A stretch of DNA of 9,591 bases from Rhodospirillaceae bacterium (GTDB lineage Bacteria > Pseudomonadota > Alphaproteobacteria > JABSOH01), in contig JAHDDM010000009.1 in NCBI GenBank assembly GCA_020629355.1, forward strand, positions 1 to 9,591, read 5' to 3'. The stretch's first letter is position 1. Each line of letters begins with the position of its first letter. Both the position numbers and the translations under genes were made by a program. Shown piece by piece: positions 1 to 7,907 of the stretch. The notes under the pieces were generated by a model that saw nothing but the letters and a program-made list of their open reading frames with translations, did no database searches and had not been told where the DNA came from.

Positions 1-1
1 C

Positions 2-484
2 TCAAGCTCGCAACTCACCTTGCCTGGTCTGGACTTCATTGATGGTGGTGACGCAATCACTATGAAAGCCCGTGTCTTTAGCAATGTAATGTTCGACAGT
101 GGTGCAACTCAGAGCTTTCTGTATACCGTGCTGGGTAAGGAACTTTTTACAGGTGGTGCTACTGGTGGTCTTACAGTTATCGGCGAGAACAACGAATTTG
201 TTTCTAATCTTAATCCTGCAATCAAGCGTCTGGATGGTGCGATCTCGCGTCTGCGTGGTCATGCCCAGAGCCTTGGCTCGAATGTCGCGATTCTGCAAGC
301 CCGTGAGAGTTTCACCGAAAGATATGTCACCATGAACGTCGTGGGTTCGGAAAAATATACCTTGGCAGATTTGAACCAGGAAGGTGCAAACCTTGTTGCA
401 TTGCAAACACGCCAACAGTTGGGTATCCAAGCCTTGGCGGTTGCAGGGCAACAGCAGCGTGCCATCTTGACCTTGCTACAGTAA
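2..484 (+). CDS. Flagellin, C-terminal part (5' end outside window)
   Basis: Structural subunit of the flagellar filament, exported through the flagellar type III system and polymerised outside the cell. The reading frame is open from base 2 with no stop, so the visible 160 codons are the 3' end of a longer gene; the TTG at 20 is internal, not a start. The last 60 residues carry the typical alphaproteobacterial flagellin C-terminal helix: NVAILQARESFTERY, then ADLNQEGANLVALQTRQQLG, then a short hydrophobic end (ILTLLQ). This D0/D1 helix packs inside the filament. The upstream visible part (about residues 1-75) is a Gly/Thr/Asn-rich variable segment of the kind that forms the surface-exposed outer domain, where O-linked sugars are usually attached. 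The gene ends in TAA at 482-484 and is followed by a strong terminator. The two candidate flagellin glycosyltransferases immediately downstream fit this identity. Which flagellin paralogue it is cannot be told. Confidence 0.95.
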   Translation, partial: SSSQLTLPGLDFIDGGDAITMKARVFSNVMFDSGATQSFLYTVLGKELFTGGATGGLTVIGENNEFVSNLNPAIKRLDGAISRLRGHAQSLGSNVAILQARESFTERYVTMNVVGSEKYTLADLNQEGANLVALQTRQQLGIQALAVAGQQQRAILTLLQ

Positions 485-506
485 AATTTTAAGGATTGAG
501 TTGACG

Positions 507-538
507 AAAGGGGCAGAAGTGACTTCTGCCCCTTTTTT
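507..538 (+). terminator. Intrinsic terminator of the flagellin gene
   Basis: A perfect inverted repeat AAAGGGGCAGAAG / CTTCTGCCCCTTT (507-519 and 523-535) with a 3-base TGA loop is followed by a run of six T (533-538). The 10 bp core GGGGCAGAAG/CTTCTGCCCC is uninterrupted. It begins 22 bases after the flagellin stop codon. The T run ends exactly where the first possible ATG of the next gene begins (539), so this terminator also separates the abundant flagellin transcript from the glycosyltransferase genes. Confidence 0.93.
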
Positions 539-2374
539 ATGCTAAGCTTAGCCATGGAAAACTCTGCGCAATATTCTACCCTATTCAAAGATGTCAATGG
601 GCTATTGTCGCGTGGCCATTATGATGCAGCCCTCAAACAAATCGAAGGGCTATTGCAGAGCTCTAGCGATATGTGGTCACTGTTGCACTATGCTGGGCTA
701 TGTTGCTTTGGCCTTGGGCATTTCCGCGAGGCAAAAGACTTTTTTGAAAAATCCCTAAAACTGTCGCCAAATCGCCATGCCTCGCTAGTGGGCATGGCTT
801 CCTGCCATATTCACCTTGGTCGTCTGGCGGATGGACTATTTTATCATAAACTGAGCCTGACTTCTGAGGCCGATTCTGCTGCGCATCTCTTGCCAGCAAT
901 GCTGGACTTTGCTTCTAACCTTGACCTCTGGCAAGAAGATAGAAGTCTGCTGAATGCCCTAAGCGAAGAACGCGAAGGCAAGCTGCTTGCCGCCCATAAA
1001 AACTTTTTGGATTACGCCAAAACCAAAGACCCGAACGCCGAAGTGTTACGTAGGATTATTCTGTTGTCGCTGAAAATTGGTGACTATACCGAAGCCCTGA
1101 ACGCCTCCACAGCCTATCACCGCCTTGCCCCGCAACAGGGCGAAAACTGCCTATTGGCCGCAAAAACCTTACACCGTCTTGGTCATAAGACTGTGATGGA
1201 CGAGCTTCTCAAAACCTGCCTTGAAGACAAAGACAGCCGTATTCAGGCCGGCGCACTCAACATCATTACCCACGAGAAATTGATGTCCGCCGAACAGCAG
1301 GCAGAGTTGATTCAAAACTGCTGGAAAAAATCCACGCAAAATGCCTTGAACCCCGAACAATACCAACGTTCTCAGGCTTCAGAAACCTCTGATCATTATT
1401 CTGTTGGGATATTCCTTGGCGATTTATCCCCGCATTCACCTGCCCTGTGGTTCTTTGACGCTTTGCACTATTTCGATGCATCTAATGTCAATATCATCAT
1501 TTACCTGGAAAATGCTGACTATTGGGGACGCAGCTATCTTCGGTCATATAAATATGAAACCGTCGAGACCGAATTGATCGACACCGAAACCCTTGCCTGT
1601 ATTATTGCCCGTAATGATCATCAGGTTCTATGGGATCTCTCTGGTTTTAATGAATCATTCCGCATTGATGCCTTCAGTCAATTCTCTCGTGCCCATCGGA
1701 TTGGCCTGGTGGAGCACCCAGCTCATCTGAAGCACGGCTATGATGCCATTCTCGTACAAGATGCCGAACCTTCTGTAGCACATTGTCACCCTGTCTCAGA
1801 ACTCACCTTTATCCCTGCGGCAGGCGGTGCACAGTGGCAGTATCGCGAAGATACAGAATTTTGTATTACTTTGGCACTGCTCCCAAGGCAGGTTCAAGAG
1901 CTGTTACCCTTACTGATAGAGATACTGCAATTAAACGCACGTATCGTCCTCAGCATCAACGAAACCCTGTGCGGTGAATATGGCATTGACCTGTTGGTAT
2001 CTGGTTTTCAAAAGCACGGCGTTTCCCACCTTCTGGAACGTATCGCTCTGTTCCAGCAAGACAATTTCCGTGACCATCAAAATATAGCCGAACATCTCCT
2101 GAGCGGCGACTTGATGCTCTCTACAGGCATAGTAGGCTATGACTATACCGCCCTGCAAAGACGTGTGCCTATCGCCCTGCCACCCAATCAAAACCATCCC
2201 GCTCTGGAACGTTTTGCACAGCCTGAATTGATCCCGTCTCTGAAAACTTGGCTGGAAGATTCGGAACAGTGGGCAGAATGGACAATGCATTATCAACAGC
2301 AATGTGATCAAGCTTCTGCCGCAACCGAACACTTTGACACCATGCAAAACTTGATGAATATCCTATTTCCTTAG
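539..2374 (+). CDS. flmG: TPR protein with GT41/SPINDLY-like C-terminal domain; FlmG-like flagellin glycosyltransferase
   Basis: Probable cytoplasmic enzyme that transfers a nonulosonic acid (pseudaminic/legionaminic type) to flagellin before export, as FlmG does in Caulobacter. Seen: N-terminal TPR-type helices at about residues 12-110 (for example HYDAALKQIEGLL and HFREAKDFFEKSLKLSPN) and another near 180-198 (GDYTEALNASTAYHRLAP); from about residue 285 a two-part GT-B region. VGIFLGDLSPHS keeps the His (H299) that GT41 enzymes carry here; VLWDLSGF (363-370) matches the GT41 'DLNGH' strand; GYDYTALQRRVPIALP (533-548) matches the 'TTTCEALWMGVPV' segment. The usual FNxxxKI lysine motif is replaced by FCITLALLP, so UDP-GlcNAc is unlikely as donor. 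The start is uncertain: ATG 539 touches the terminator, ATG 554 (MENSAQ) is more plausible, and neither has a clear ribosome binding site. The stop lies 8 bases before maf. The FlmG assignment rests on architecture and context; a TPR protein with an inactive GT41 domain is the alternative. Confidence 0.68.
   Translation: MLSLAMENSAQYSTLFKDVNGLLSRGHYDAALKQIEGLLQSSSDMWSLLHYAGLCCFGLGHFREAKDFFEKSLKLSPNRHASLVGMASCHIHLGRLADGLFYHKLSLTSEADSAAHLLPAMLDFASNLDLWQEDRSLLNALSEEREGKLLAAHKNFLDYAKTKDPNAEVLRRIILLSLKIGDYTEALNASTAYHRLAPQQGENCLLAAKTLHRLGHKTVMDELLKTCLEDKDSRIQAGALNIITHEKLMSAEQQAELIQNCWKKSTQNALNPEQYQRSQASETSDHYSVGIFLGDLSPHSPALWFFDALHYFDASNVNIIIYLENADYWGRSYLRSYKYETVETELIDTETLACIIARNDHQVLWDLSGFNESFRIDAFSQFSRAHRIGLVEHPAHLKHGYDAILVQDAEPSVAHCHPVSELTFIPAAGGAQWQYREDTEFCITLALLPRQVQELLPLLIEILQLNARIVLSINETLCGEYGIDLLVSGFQKHGVSHLLERIALFQQDNFRDHQNIAEHLLSGDLMLSTGIVGYDYTALQRRVPIALPPNQNHPALERFAQPELIPSLKTWLEDSEQWAEWTMHYQQQCDQASAATEHFDTMQNLMNILFP
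541..552. repeat. Perfect 12 bp palindrome ahead of the FlmG-like gene
   Basis: GCTAAGCTTAGC reads identically on both strands. It fills the gap between the terminator T run and the ATG at 554. It could be an operator half-site pair, a small RNA hairpin near the start codon, or chance. It overlaps the codons LSLA if translation starts at 539. No function can be assigned from sequence alone. Confidence 0.5.
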
Positions 2375-2382
2375 GCTGCACC

Positions 2383-4485
2383 ATGATCCATACGCCCTAT
2401 CCCTTAGACGACGAACTGTATCAGAAAAATCTCGCCTTCTGGGAAGAACATGATATTGATACTGCCAATCGGCTCCGCCGCTTCAGTGCCATAAAAGGCA
2501 AACTGATCTGCCCTGAAAGTTCAGAAGGCGATACCGAAACACCCGTTGATCTGCTAATTGGAACAAAGTGCTATTTCGATGAGAACGCCTGGTCACGCGC
2601 CAAAAAACATTACACCGAAGAGACCTTCAGCCACCGCTATATGATTCCATACGAATTAAAAAGAATCCTGGCTGAACCTGAATATGATCCTGTTTATGAA
2701 AAGACTTTCCTACCCGCGTTCCAACATTTCGCGAAGAAGCACAAACTTTCGACGACAGACGCGCCTCAACGCAAGGATACCGCACAATTTACCCTGTTTG
2801 GCCTCGGTCTTGGTTGCCTGTTGCATCATCTGGTCATGGAAACCGATGCTGTACTGATCATCGTCCTCGAAGAAAGTATCGAAATGGTGCATCACAGCCT
2901 GTATGTGATTGACTATACAGAGATTTTTGACCGTATGAATGCACGTGATGGTAAAATTGTTCTCAACATTACAGAAGTCGACGAACATGGCCTTGAGCTA
3001 CTCAACGATCGCCTGCGCCACCACAAGTTCAGTTTTGTTCAAAATGGCCAGGTGATGATCAATGATCACAATGTCGCCAGCCAAGAATTGCTCACCAAAT
3101 TGATCAAGAAGCTACTGCTCGTGATGGGCACGAAAGGCTTCTTTCTCGACCAGCTTGTCATGCTGCGCAACCTGGCAAGCAATGTCTATCGCCACAAGGT
3201 TCCCTTATTGTCATCAAGCGAGGTGCATACCCCGAAACTACCCTGTTTCGTGATTGGCAACGGCCCTTCTTTGGAACAATCGATTGAGACATTGCGCCAA
3301 TACCGCGACCAGGCGATTATTATCTCCTGTGGCACGGCTTTGGGCAGTTTACTCGCCAGAGGTATCCGACCTGATATCCATACCGAATTAGAAAATATAC
3401 CTGAGGTTCCTAAAATCCTCCGCACGATTGATGAACAGTACGGCCTTGAGGATATTTATTTTGTCCATACCTCAACACTTGACCCTGCCGAGCCAAATCT
3501 ATTTGCACAAACAACCCAATTCCATCGTCCTGGCGTTAATAATTTTCTGCATCCAAGCCACTTCTTTGCTCGGCTCTTGCATTCTGAACCCACCGTGACC
3601 AATATTGGCTTGGCGCTGGCGGGGCGTTTCGGCTTTTCAGATATTTATCTTTTTGGTGTCGATATGGGCACGGTGGATAAAAATAAATTTCACGCCTCAA
3701 AAAATGTTTATGATGATGAAAAGCAATTACGTAAACTCGGCTGGAACAAGAGTATTGGCACTCCAGAATTACTGTCGCCAAAGTTTGCAGCAAACTTTGG
3801 CGGCCTTGGACATACCTATGATATTATGCTGTATTCACGCCCACGGCTCGAATCTGCCATTGCTCACATCAACATAAACTATCGCTGCACCGTCTATAAT
3901 TGTAGCGATGGTCTACGCATCGAAGGGGCTGTGCCGAAATTACCCCATACCCTGAAGCTGGATATTGACCCAAGGCACCGACAGGACTTCATGGCCTATT
4001 TTGCCCGTGCCAAGCGTGATATAGACGACCTTAACGAACCAGTAGAGCATTTCGAGACTATCCTCAGTCCGCAAAAAATTTCAGAGTCTTTTGCCCACTA
4101 CCAACAGCTGATTGATCAGCATGTTGAAGAAGTGAATGCCGATACGGTACACCCGCTATATACCCTCTTCACCGCATTCGAGGAAGAATTCGAGCGTCCT
4201 GAGCTAACACCTGAAACCCAATCAAGGTATTTTCACAACCGAATTATTTCGGGCAGTTTTTATCTCTGGACACAGAAATATATCGGCCTTGATACTATCC
4301 TATCAGGTACACGCAGAAGTGACGCGGCTGAAATATTCATCACGGCTCTACGTGAAGCCTTCCGCGAAGCCGAGAGGATGCTGATTGAACTGGCAGCAGA
4401 GTTCGAGGATGTCCGCGAAGAACGCCAGAAACGCGCTGCTACTTTGAACGCCAGTACGGATACAGAAACACCCAACAGGCAATAA
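2383..4485 (+). CDS. maf: Maf-family (DUF115/MptE-like) flagellin glycosyltransferase
   Basis: Motility accessory factor: a cytoplasmic transferase that adds a nonulosonic acid from its CMP-activated form to Ser/Thr of flagellin. Seen: an N-terminal Rossmann-like region (about 55-265, with FGLGLGCLLHHL and VLIIVLEES), then the DUF115 core from about 287: CFVIGNGPSL (288-297), PDIHTELEN (330-338), NIGLALAGRFGFSDIYLFGVDMG (begins 407, ends 429) and the late conserved NCSDGLRIEGA (506-516). The tail from about 530 is helical and rich in charged residues, as in other Maf proteins, and may contact flagellin. The length of 700 aa is normal for the family. ATG 2383 is 8 bases past the stop of the preceding gene with no strong ribosome binding site, so translational coupling is likely. 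The 3' end overlaps the convergent small membrane gene by 47 bases. The sugar and target sites cannot be read from sequence. The family call is firm. Confidence 0.93.
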   Translation: MIHTPYPLDDELYQKNLAFWEEHDIDTANRLRRFSAIKGKLICPESSEGDTETPVDLLIGTKCYFDENAWSRAKKHYTEETFSHRYMIPYELKRILAEPEYDPVYEKTFLPAFQHFAKKHKLSTTDAPQRKDTAQFTLFGLGLGCLLHHLVMETDAVLIIVLEESIEMVHHSLYVIDYTEIFDRMNARDGKIVLNITEVDEHGLELLNDRLRHHKFSFVQNGQVMINDHNVASQELLTKLIKKLLLVMGTKGFFLDQLVMLRNLASNVYRHKVPLLSSSEVHTPKLPCFVIGNGPSLEQSIETLRQYRDQAIIISCGTALGSLLARGIRPDIHTELENIPEVPKILRTIDEQYGLEDIYFVHTSTLDPAEPNLFAQTTQFHRPGVNNFLHPSHFFARLLHSEPTVTNIGLALAGRFGFSDIYLFGVDMGTVDKNKFHASKNVYDDEKQLRKLGWNKSIGTPELLSPKFAANFGGLGHTYDIMLYSRPRLESAIAHININYRCTVYNCSDGLRIEGAVPKLPHTLKLDIDPRHRQDFMAYFARAKRDIDDLNEPVEHFETILSPQKISESFAHYQQLIDQHVEEVNADTVHPLYTLFTAFEEEFERPELTPETQSRYFHNRIISGSFYLWTQKYIGLDTILSGTRRSDAAEIFITALREAFREAERMLIELAAEFEDVREERQKRAATLNASTDTETPNRQ

Positions 4486-4606
4486 AGAAAAACACCCCGC
4501 CAGAAAACGCCCACCAGTCCCGTGCTTGATAGCTTGAGACCATAAATCCGACTGCCGATAGAATAAACAGTATCCAGCCCGTAATTTCGTAAAATCGATC
4601 AGTCAT
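4439..4606 (-). CDS. Small two-helix membrane protein downstream of tmm
   Basis: A 55-residue protein starting [11 protein letters not shown]. It has two hydrophobic helices, about residues 8-27 ([19 protein letters not shown]) and 32-50 ([21 protein letters not shown]), joined by a short RDW turn and ending in the basic YWRSK, a simple helical hairpin in the inner membrane. The start at 4606 was chosen because this ATG overlaps the tmm stop (ATG at 4606-4604, tmm TGA at 4601-4599), an arrangement typical of translational coupling, and because the upstream in-frame ATG at 4636 would add ten residues lying inside tmm. No clear ribosome binding site is visible. It has no residues pointing to catalysis. 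It is last in the tmo-tmm operon and its 3' end overlaps maf on the other strand. Function unknown; I do not recognise a named family. Confidence 0.65.
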   Translation of the reverse strand: MTDRFYEITGWILFILSAVGFMVSSYQARDWWAFSGGVFFFIACWVFLYPYWRSK

Positions 4607-5954
4607 TATTGCGTAAGTATGCTTCCAAACTATCATCTAACGCACGAGCCCACGGCGTATGATGTGCAGGTGCCATGGCACCGGTTAAAACAGAGCGATA
4701 GCCGTGGTCACGAAACGTCATAATCCCCGCCTTCTTGTGCTTTTTCCACGCGAAGAATACCGCATTCATGGCAGCAATATCAAAGCTTGGATAATCCGTT
4801 AACGCAATCAGATCCGCAATATAACTGCCCTGATAGGCAATGGCCTGATAATCGTCCTCGACAGCAGCATCCTGTGCAGCCCAAAGTGCCATATCGGCTT
4901 CTCGCGCCTCAAAGTCTGGCAATATGGCACGTTCCATGATCAAGTCTCGAACATACCAGGCCTGTGCATCGAACATATTGAACGTGTACCATTGGTCTTG
5001 CATCCCCAAATAGAACAGTCGCGGGTTATCTTGCCAGACCACGCCCTTATACAGTCGATCAGGCCAGAGGCAGTTCGGGGTACGGAGTGTCAAGGCATCT
5101 TCAAGAAACGGAAAGTGATGCTGATAGCCAGTACAAAGGATAATCGCATCGACCTCTTTCTGCCCACCATCAATAAAATGCGCCGTTTTGCCATCGACAT
5201 GGTGCAACAGTGGGACTTCTTGCCAATTTTCAGGCCAGTCATAGCCCATTGCCGCTGTCCGATGACTCACCGTAATTGAGCGCGCGCCATATTTCCAGCA
5301 TTGCGAACCAATATCCTCAGCGGAATAGCTTGTGCCGATGATCAAAATATCCTGATCAACGAATTCCCGCGCATCACGAAAATCATGGGCGTGGAGAATT
5401 CGGCCATTGAAGCCGTCAAAACCAGCAAACTCTGGCACATTCGGCGTCGAGAAATGCCCGTTTGCAACCACCACATGATCGAACATTTCCACGGTCATGG
5501 TCTGGCTATTCAGGTCTTCAGAGGCCACCATGAACAATTTCTGCTCCGCATCCCAAGTCACCCAACGCACGGGGGTCTCAAAGCGAATCCATTGCCGCAC
5601 CCCTGCTTTTTTGACACGGCCTTCGATATAGTCAAACAGCACTGCACGCGGTGGGTAAGACGCAATGGGCTTGCCGAAATGCTCTTCAAAAGTATAATCA
5701 GCGAATTCCAGTCCTTCCTTTGGACCGTTTGACCATAGATAGCGATACATCGAATTATGTACTGCCTCGCCATGCTCATCCAACCCTGTACGCCACGAGT
5801 AATTCCACAGCCCACCCCAATTTGCCTGTTTTTCAAAGCAAACTATCTCTGGAATTTCTACACCCTGCCCTGCCAGCGCCTGGAATGCTCTCAGCTGAGC
5901 CAACCCCGAAGGCCCTGCACCAATGACCGCTATTCTTTTCTTCGCCTGTGGCAT
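4599..5954 (-). CDS. tmm: Trimethylamine monooxygenase (flavin-containing monooxygenase)
   Basis: Cytoplasmic FAD- and NADPH-dependent enzyme oxidising trimethylamine to trimethylamine N-oxide; related tertiary amines may also serve. Seen in order: FAD-binding VIGAGPSG (10-17), the [10 protein letters not shown] segment (41-50), the FMO signature [11 protein letters not shown] (183-193), NADPH-binding GTSYSAED (207-214), and LCTGYQ (273-278) in place of the FATGY motif. Several long blocks match bacterial Tmm closely from memory, including [48 protein letters not shown] and the C-terminal [21 protein letters not shown]. Tyr210 sits where Roseovarius Tmm has the tyrosine that takes part in the NADP+ flip (Tyr207 there). 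451 aa is the usual Tmm length. A good ribosome binding site GGAGA (5961-5965) lies six bases before the ATG at 5954. It follows tmoW by 12 bases, which supports a TMA/TMAO role over a generic FMO. Confidence 0.95.
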   Translation of the reverse strand: MPQAKKRIAVIGAGPSGLAQLRAFQALAGQGVEIPEIVCFEKQANWGGLWNYSWRTGLDEHGEAVHNSMYRYLWSNGPKEGLEFADYTFEEHFGKPIASYPPRAVLFDYIEGRVKKAGVRQWIRFETPVRWVTWDAEQKLFMVASEDLNSQTMTVEMFDHVVVANGHFSTPNVPEFAGFDGFNGRILHAHDFRDAREFVDQDILIIGTSYSAEDIGSQCWKYGARSITVSHRTAAMGYDWPENWQEVPLLHHVDGKTAHFIDGGQKEVDAIILCTGYQHHFPFLEDALTLRTPNCLWPDRLYKGVVWQDNPRLFYLGMQDQWYTFNMFDAQAWYVRDLIMERAILPDFEAREADMALWAAQDAAVEDDYQAIAYQGSYIADLIALTDYPSFDIAAMNAVFFAWKKHKKAGIMTFRDHGYRSVLTGAMAPAHHTPWARALDDSLEAYLRNND

Positions 5955-5966
5955 ACTATTTCTCCG

Positions 5967-7907
5967 TTATCCTTCAAGCCCTAATATCTGTTTGCGTTTC
6001 TTTGCCCAACTCATCACCACCAGATCAAAACTTAACGCCATTAACGAGACATTGATTCCAAGAACAAAATTCTTGCCCAATTCTGTTCCCGCCAGTGTTC
6101 TTTGAAGTTCCTGCCCCAAGTCCTGTGTCCCAATAAAGGCCGCGATAATCACCATAAAGAAAGCAAACATAATCGCCTGATTGAAGCCAACAGCCATGGT
6201 GGGCAAGGCCAAAGGCAGCTGAACATTCGTAAGCTTTTGCCAAGATGTTGCACCAGCCATATCGGCGGCTTCGAGTATCTCTGCTGGTACAGTGCGTAAC
6301 CCTTCGACCGTGTAGCGCGTCAAGGGCACGGTGGTGAAAATAATGATCGAGAACACCACCGCAACATCATTGACCCCAAACAGCATAATCGCGGGGATCA
6401 GATAGATAAAACTTGGGAAGGTTTGCGCGGTATCACAAGCCAAGAGAATACGCTTTGACCATTTCTCGCTCCGCGCTGCCGCAATCCCTAGAGGAATTCC
6501 AATAAACATCGAGATAATCACCGCTGAAATCACCGCATATAGTGTGATCACCGAACGATCCCACCAGCCTGTCAAGGCGACAATGCTAAAGAATACTCCA
6601 GCGTATATTGCAGGACGTTTGCCGCCTAGCCAGTAGGCAAAAGCAACAATCAGCAAAACGAATGCGGGTGTTGGAATCCACAAAAGAGCATTACGAAAGG
6701 GAATCAAAATCCAAACATTCAAAAACCAGCGCAGCCAGCCCGTGACCGCCTGAACAGCATCTATATCCAGAAAATCCTTGATGATGGTATCAATCTCCTT
6801 ACCCTTCGAGAGCGATTGCGTTCTGCTAATATGATCCGCAATCTGCACAATTTCAGCGATAACGATAAAACCTGCAAAAGAGACCAAGCCCAAAATCAGA
6901 TAGATATGGCGCATATACCACGGTGTACCGCGCTCGAAGTGCTCTGGCTGTTTCACCACCCAAGCTTTCGACATCCGATCCAACATCACGGCGAACAGTA
7001 CAATGGTCACGCCAATCTCGAAACTCCGTCCAAGCTTGAACGAGCCCATCATCGCGAGCAATTTCGCGCCTAACCCTGGCATTCCAATAAAAGCCGTCAA
7101 GACCACCATGGCAAGGCACAGCATAATAACCTGATTGACCCCCACCAGAATTTCCGTGCGTGCAGCAGGAATATACACCTTGGACAACATCTGCCAGCCA
7201 GTACAGCCGCTCATTTTGCCAGCCTCGATAATCTCTGGCGAGACTTTCTTCAATCCCAATGTCGTCATTAGGATCATCGGCGGAATCGCATAAACAATGG
7301 TCGCCACTGCACCAGCCGTAGGACCAACCTTGAAAAAGATCACCGCTGGCAACAGATAGGTAAAGAATGGCAAGGTCTGTAGTACGCTCAAAATTGGCGC
7401 GATTGCCTGATTGAACCTTGCCGATTTCCACGCCAGAACCCCTAAACTTAAACCCACCATGAACGCTACTGGTGCCGCAACGCTCAATACCGCCAGAGTT
7501 TGCATGGCGATTTTCCATTGCCCAATCAGTGCCGTCCAGATGAGTGTCCCTGCCGCCAAAAGTGCCATTTTCCAGCCGCCAAGCCAATAGCCCAATACGG
7601 CGAAAACCGCGACAATCGCCGTCCACGGAATCGGTCCCAGGAAAGGCCAGCGTCTTTTGCCATGCAGAAGGTTTCCCGTCATGTCCAGAAACACCTCAAG
7701 CAAAGAGGATATGCCCCGCGTAAGATGAATCAGGCCAAGGTCGTCCTTGATAAAATTAAACAGCCCATCAAGCCAAATATCATAGGGCAAGACCGCTGCC
7801 TCAGGCACACGAATCAGGAATTCTGGCAATAACGGTCTTGCGAGAATCAGCACCAGACCCGCAAAAAAGAAATAAAGCGCTATCCGTACCTGACTATAAC
7901 CTTGCAT
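5967..7907 (-). CDS. tmoW: Double permease of glycine betaine/TMAO-type ABC transporter (TmoW-like)
   Basis: Inner-membrane channel of a ProU/OpuA-type importer. The 646 aa protein holds two complete BPD_transp_1 modules in one chain, so one polypeptide could supply both permease halves. Module 1 (about 135-325) has its EAA coupling loop at 228-247 (EAGKMSGCTGWQ...YIP); module 2 (about 450-640) has the matching loop at 546-565 (EAADMAGATSWQ...QLP). Each loop follows a PP/VPLTRYT-type stretch and precedes a GxNQxIM helix ending in AFIG. Extra hydrophobic segments lie before each module (about 8-30, 95-130, 333-352, 412-445). ATG at 7907 shares one base with the tmoV stop (TGATG), so translation is coupled. 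The association with tmm and a GBP-type binding protein suggests TMAO; glycine betaine, choline or a similar solute is possible from the permease sequence alone. Confidence 0.88.
   Translation of the reverse strand: MQGYSQVRIALYFFFAGLVLILARPLLPEFLIRVPEAAVLPYDIWLDGLFNFIKDDLGLIHLTRGISSLLEVFLDMTGNLLHGKRRWPFLGPIPWTAIVAVFAVLGYWLGGWKMALLAAGTLIWTALIGQWKIAMQTLAVLSVAAPVAFMVGLSLGVLAWKSARFNQAIAPILSVLQTLPFFTYLLPAVIFFKVGPTAGAVATIVYAIPPMILMTTLGLKKVSPEIIEAGKMSGCTGWQMLSKVYIPAARTEILVGVNQVIMLCLAMVVLTAFIGMPGLGAKLLAMMGSFKLGRSFEIGVTIVLFAVMLDRMSKAWVVKQPEHFERGTPWYMRHIYLILGLVSFAGFIVIAEIVQIADHISRTQSLSKGKEIDTIIKDFLDIDAVQAVTGWLRWFLNVWILIPFRNALLWIPTPAFVLLIVAFAYWLGGKRPAIYAGVFFSIVALTGWWDRSVITLYAVISAVIISMFIGIPLGIAAARSEKWSKRILLACDTAQTFPSFIYLIPAIMLFGVNDVAVVFSIIIFTTVPLTRYTVEGLRTVPAEILEAADMAGATSWQKLTNVQLPLALPTMAVGFNQAIMFAFFMVIIAAFIGTQDLGQELQRTLAGTELGKNFVLGINVSLMALSFDLVVMSWAKKRKQILGLEG

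Noticed and set aside
432..450. A TTGGC..TTGCA pattern near the flagellin 3' end that looks like a sigma-54 promoter for flmG
   Set aside because: The distance between the GG and GC elements is far too short for a sigma-54 -24/-12 site, and the bases encode ordinary flagellin residues (ALAVAG).
20..484. TTG at 20 as the start of a short flagellin-like protein
   Set aside because: The frame is open to the window edge, and the protein lacks the N-terminal flagellin helix that must precede this part, so the gene is simply cut by the window.
4439..4636. Longer version of the small membrane protein starting at 4636
   Set aside because: The extra ten residues ([10 protein letters not shown]) lie deep in tmm with no ribosome binding site, whereas the ATG at 4606 makes the usual stop-start overlap with the tmm end.
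5301..5732. A 143-codon open frame on the + strand opposite tmm
   Set aside because: It lies wholly antisense to an unmistakable Tmm and shows no domain-like pattern or start signal.
6853..7626. A 257-codon open frame on the - strand inside the permease gene
   Set aside because: It is the shifted frame of tmoW, which has clear BPD_transp_1 modules and EAA loops in its own frame. The shadow translation is rich in Trp/Gly/Arg with no family resemblance.
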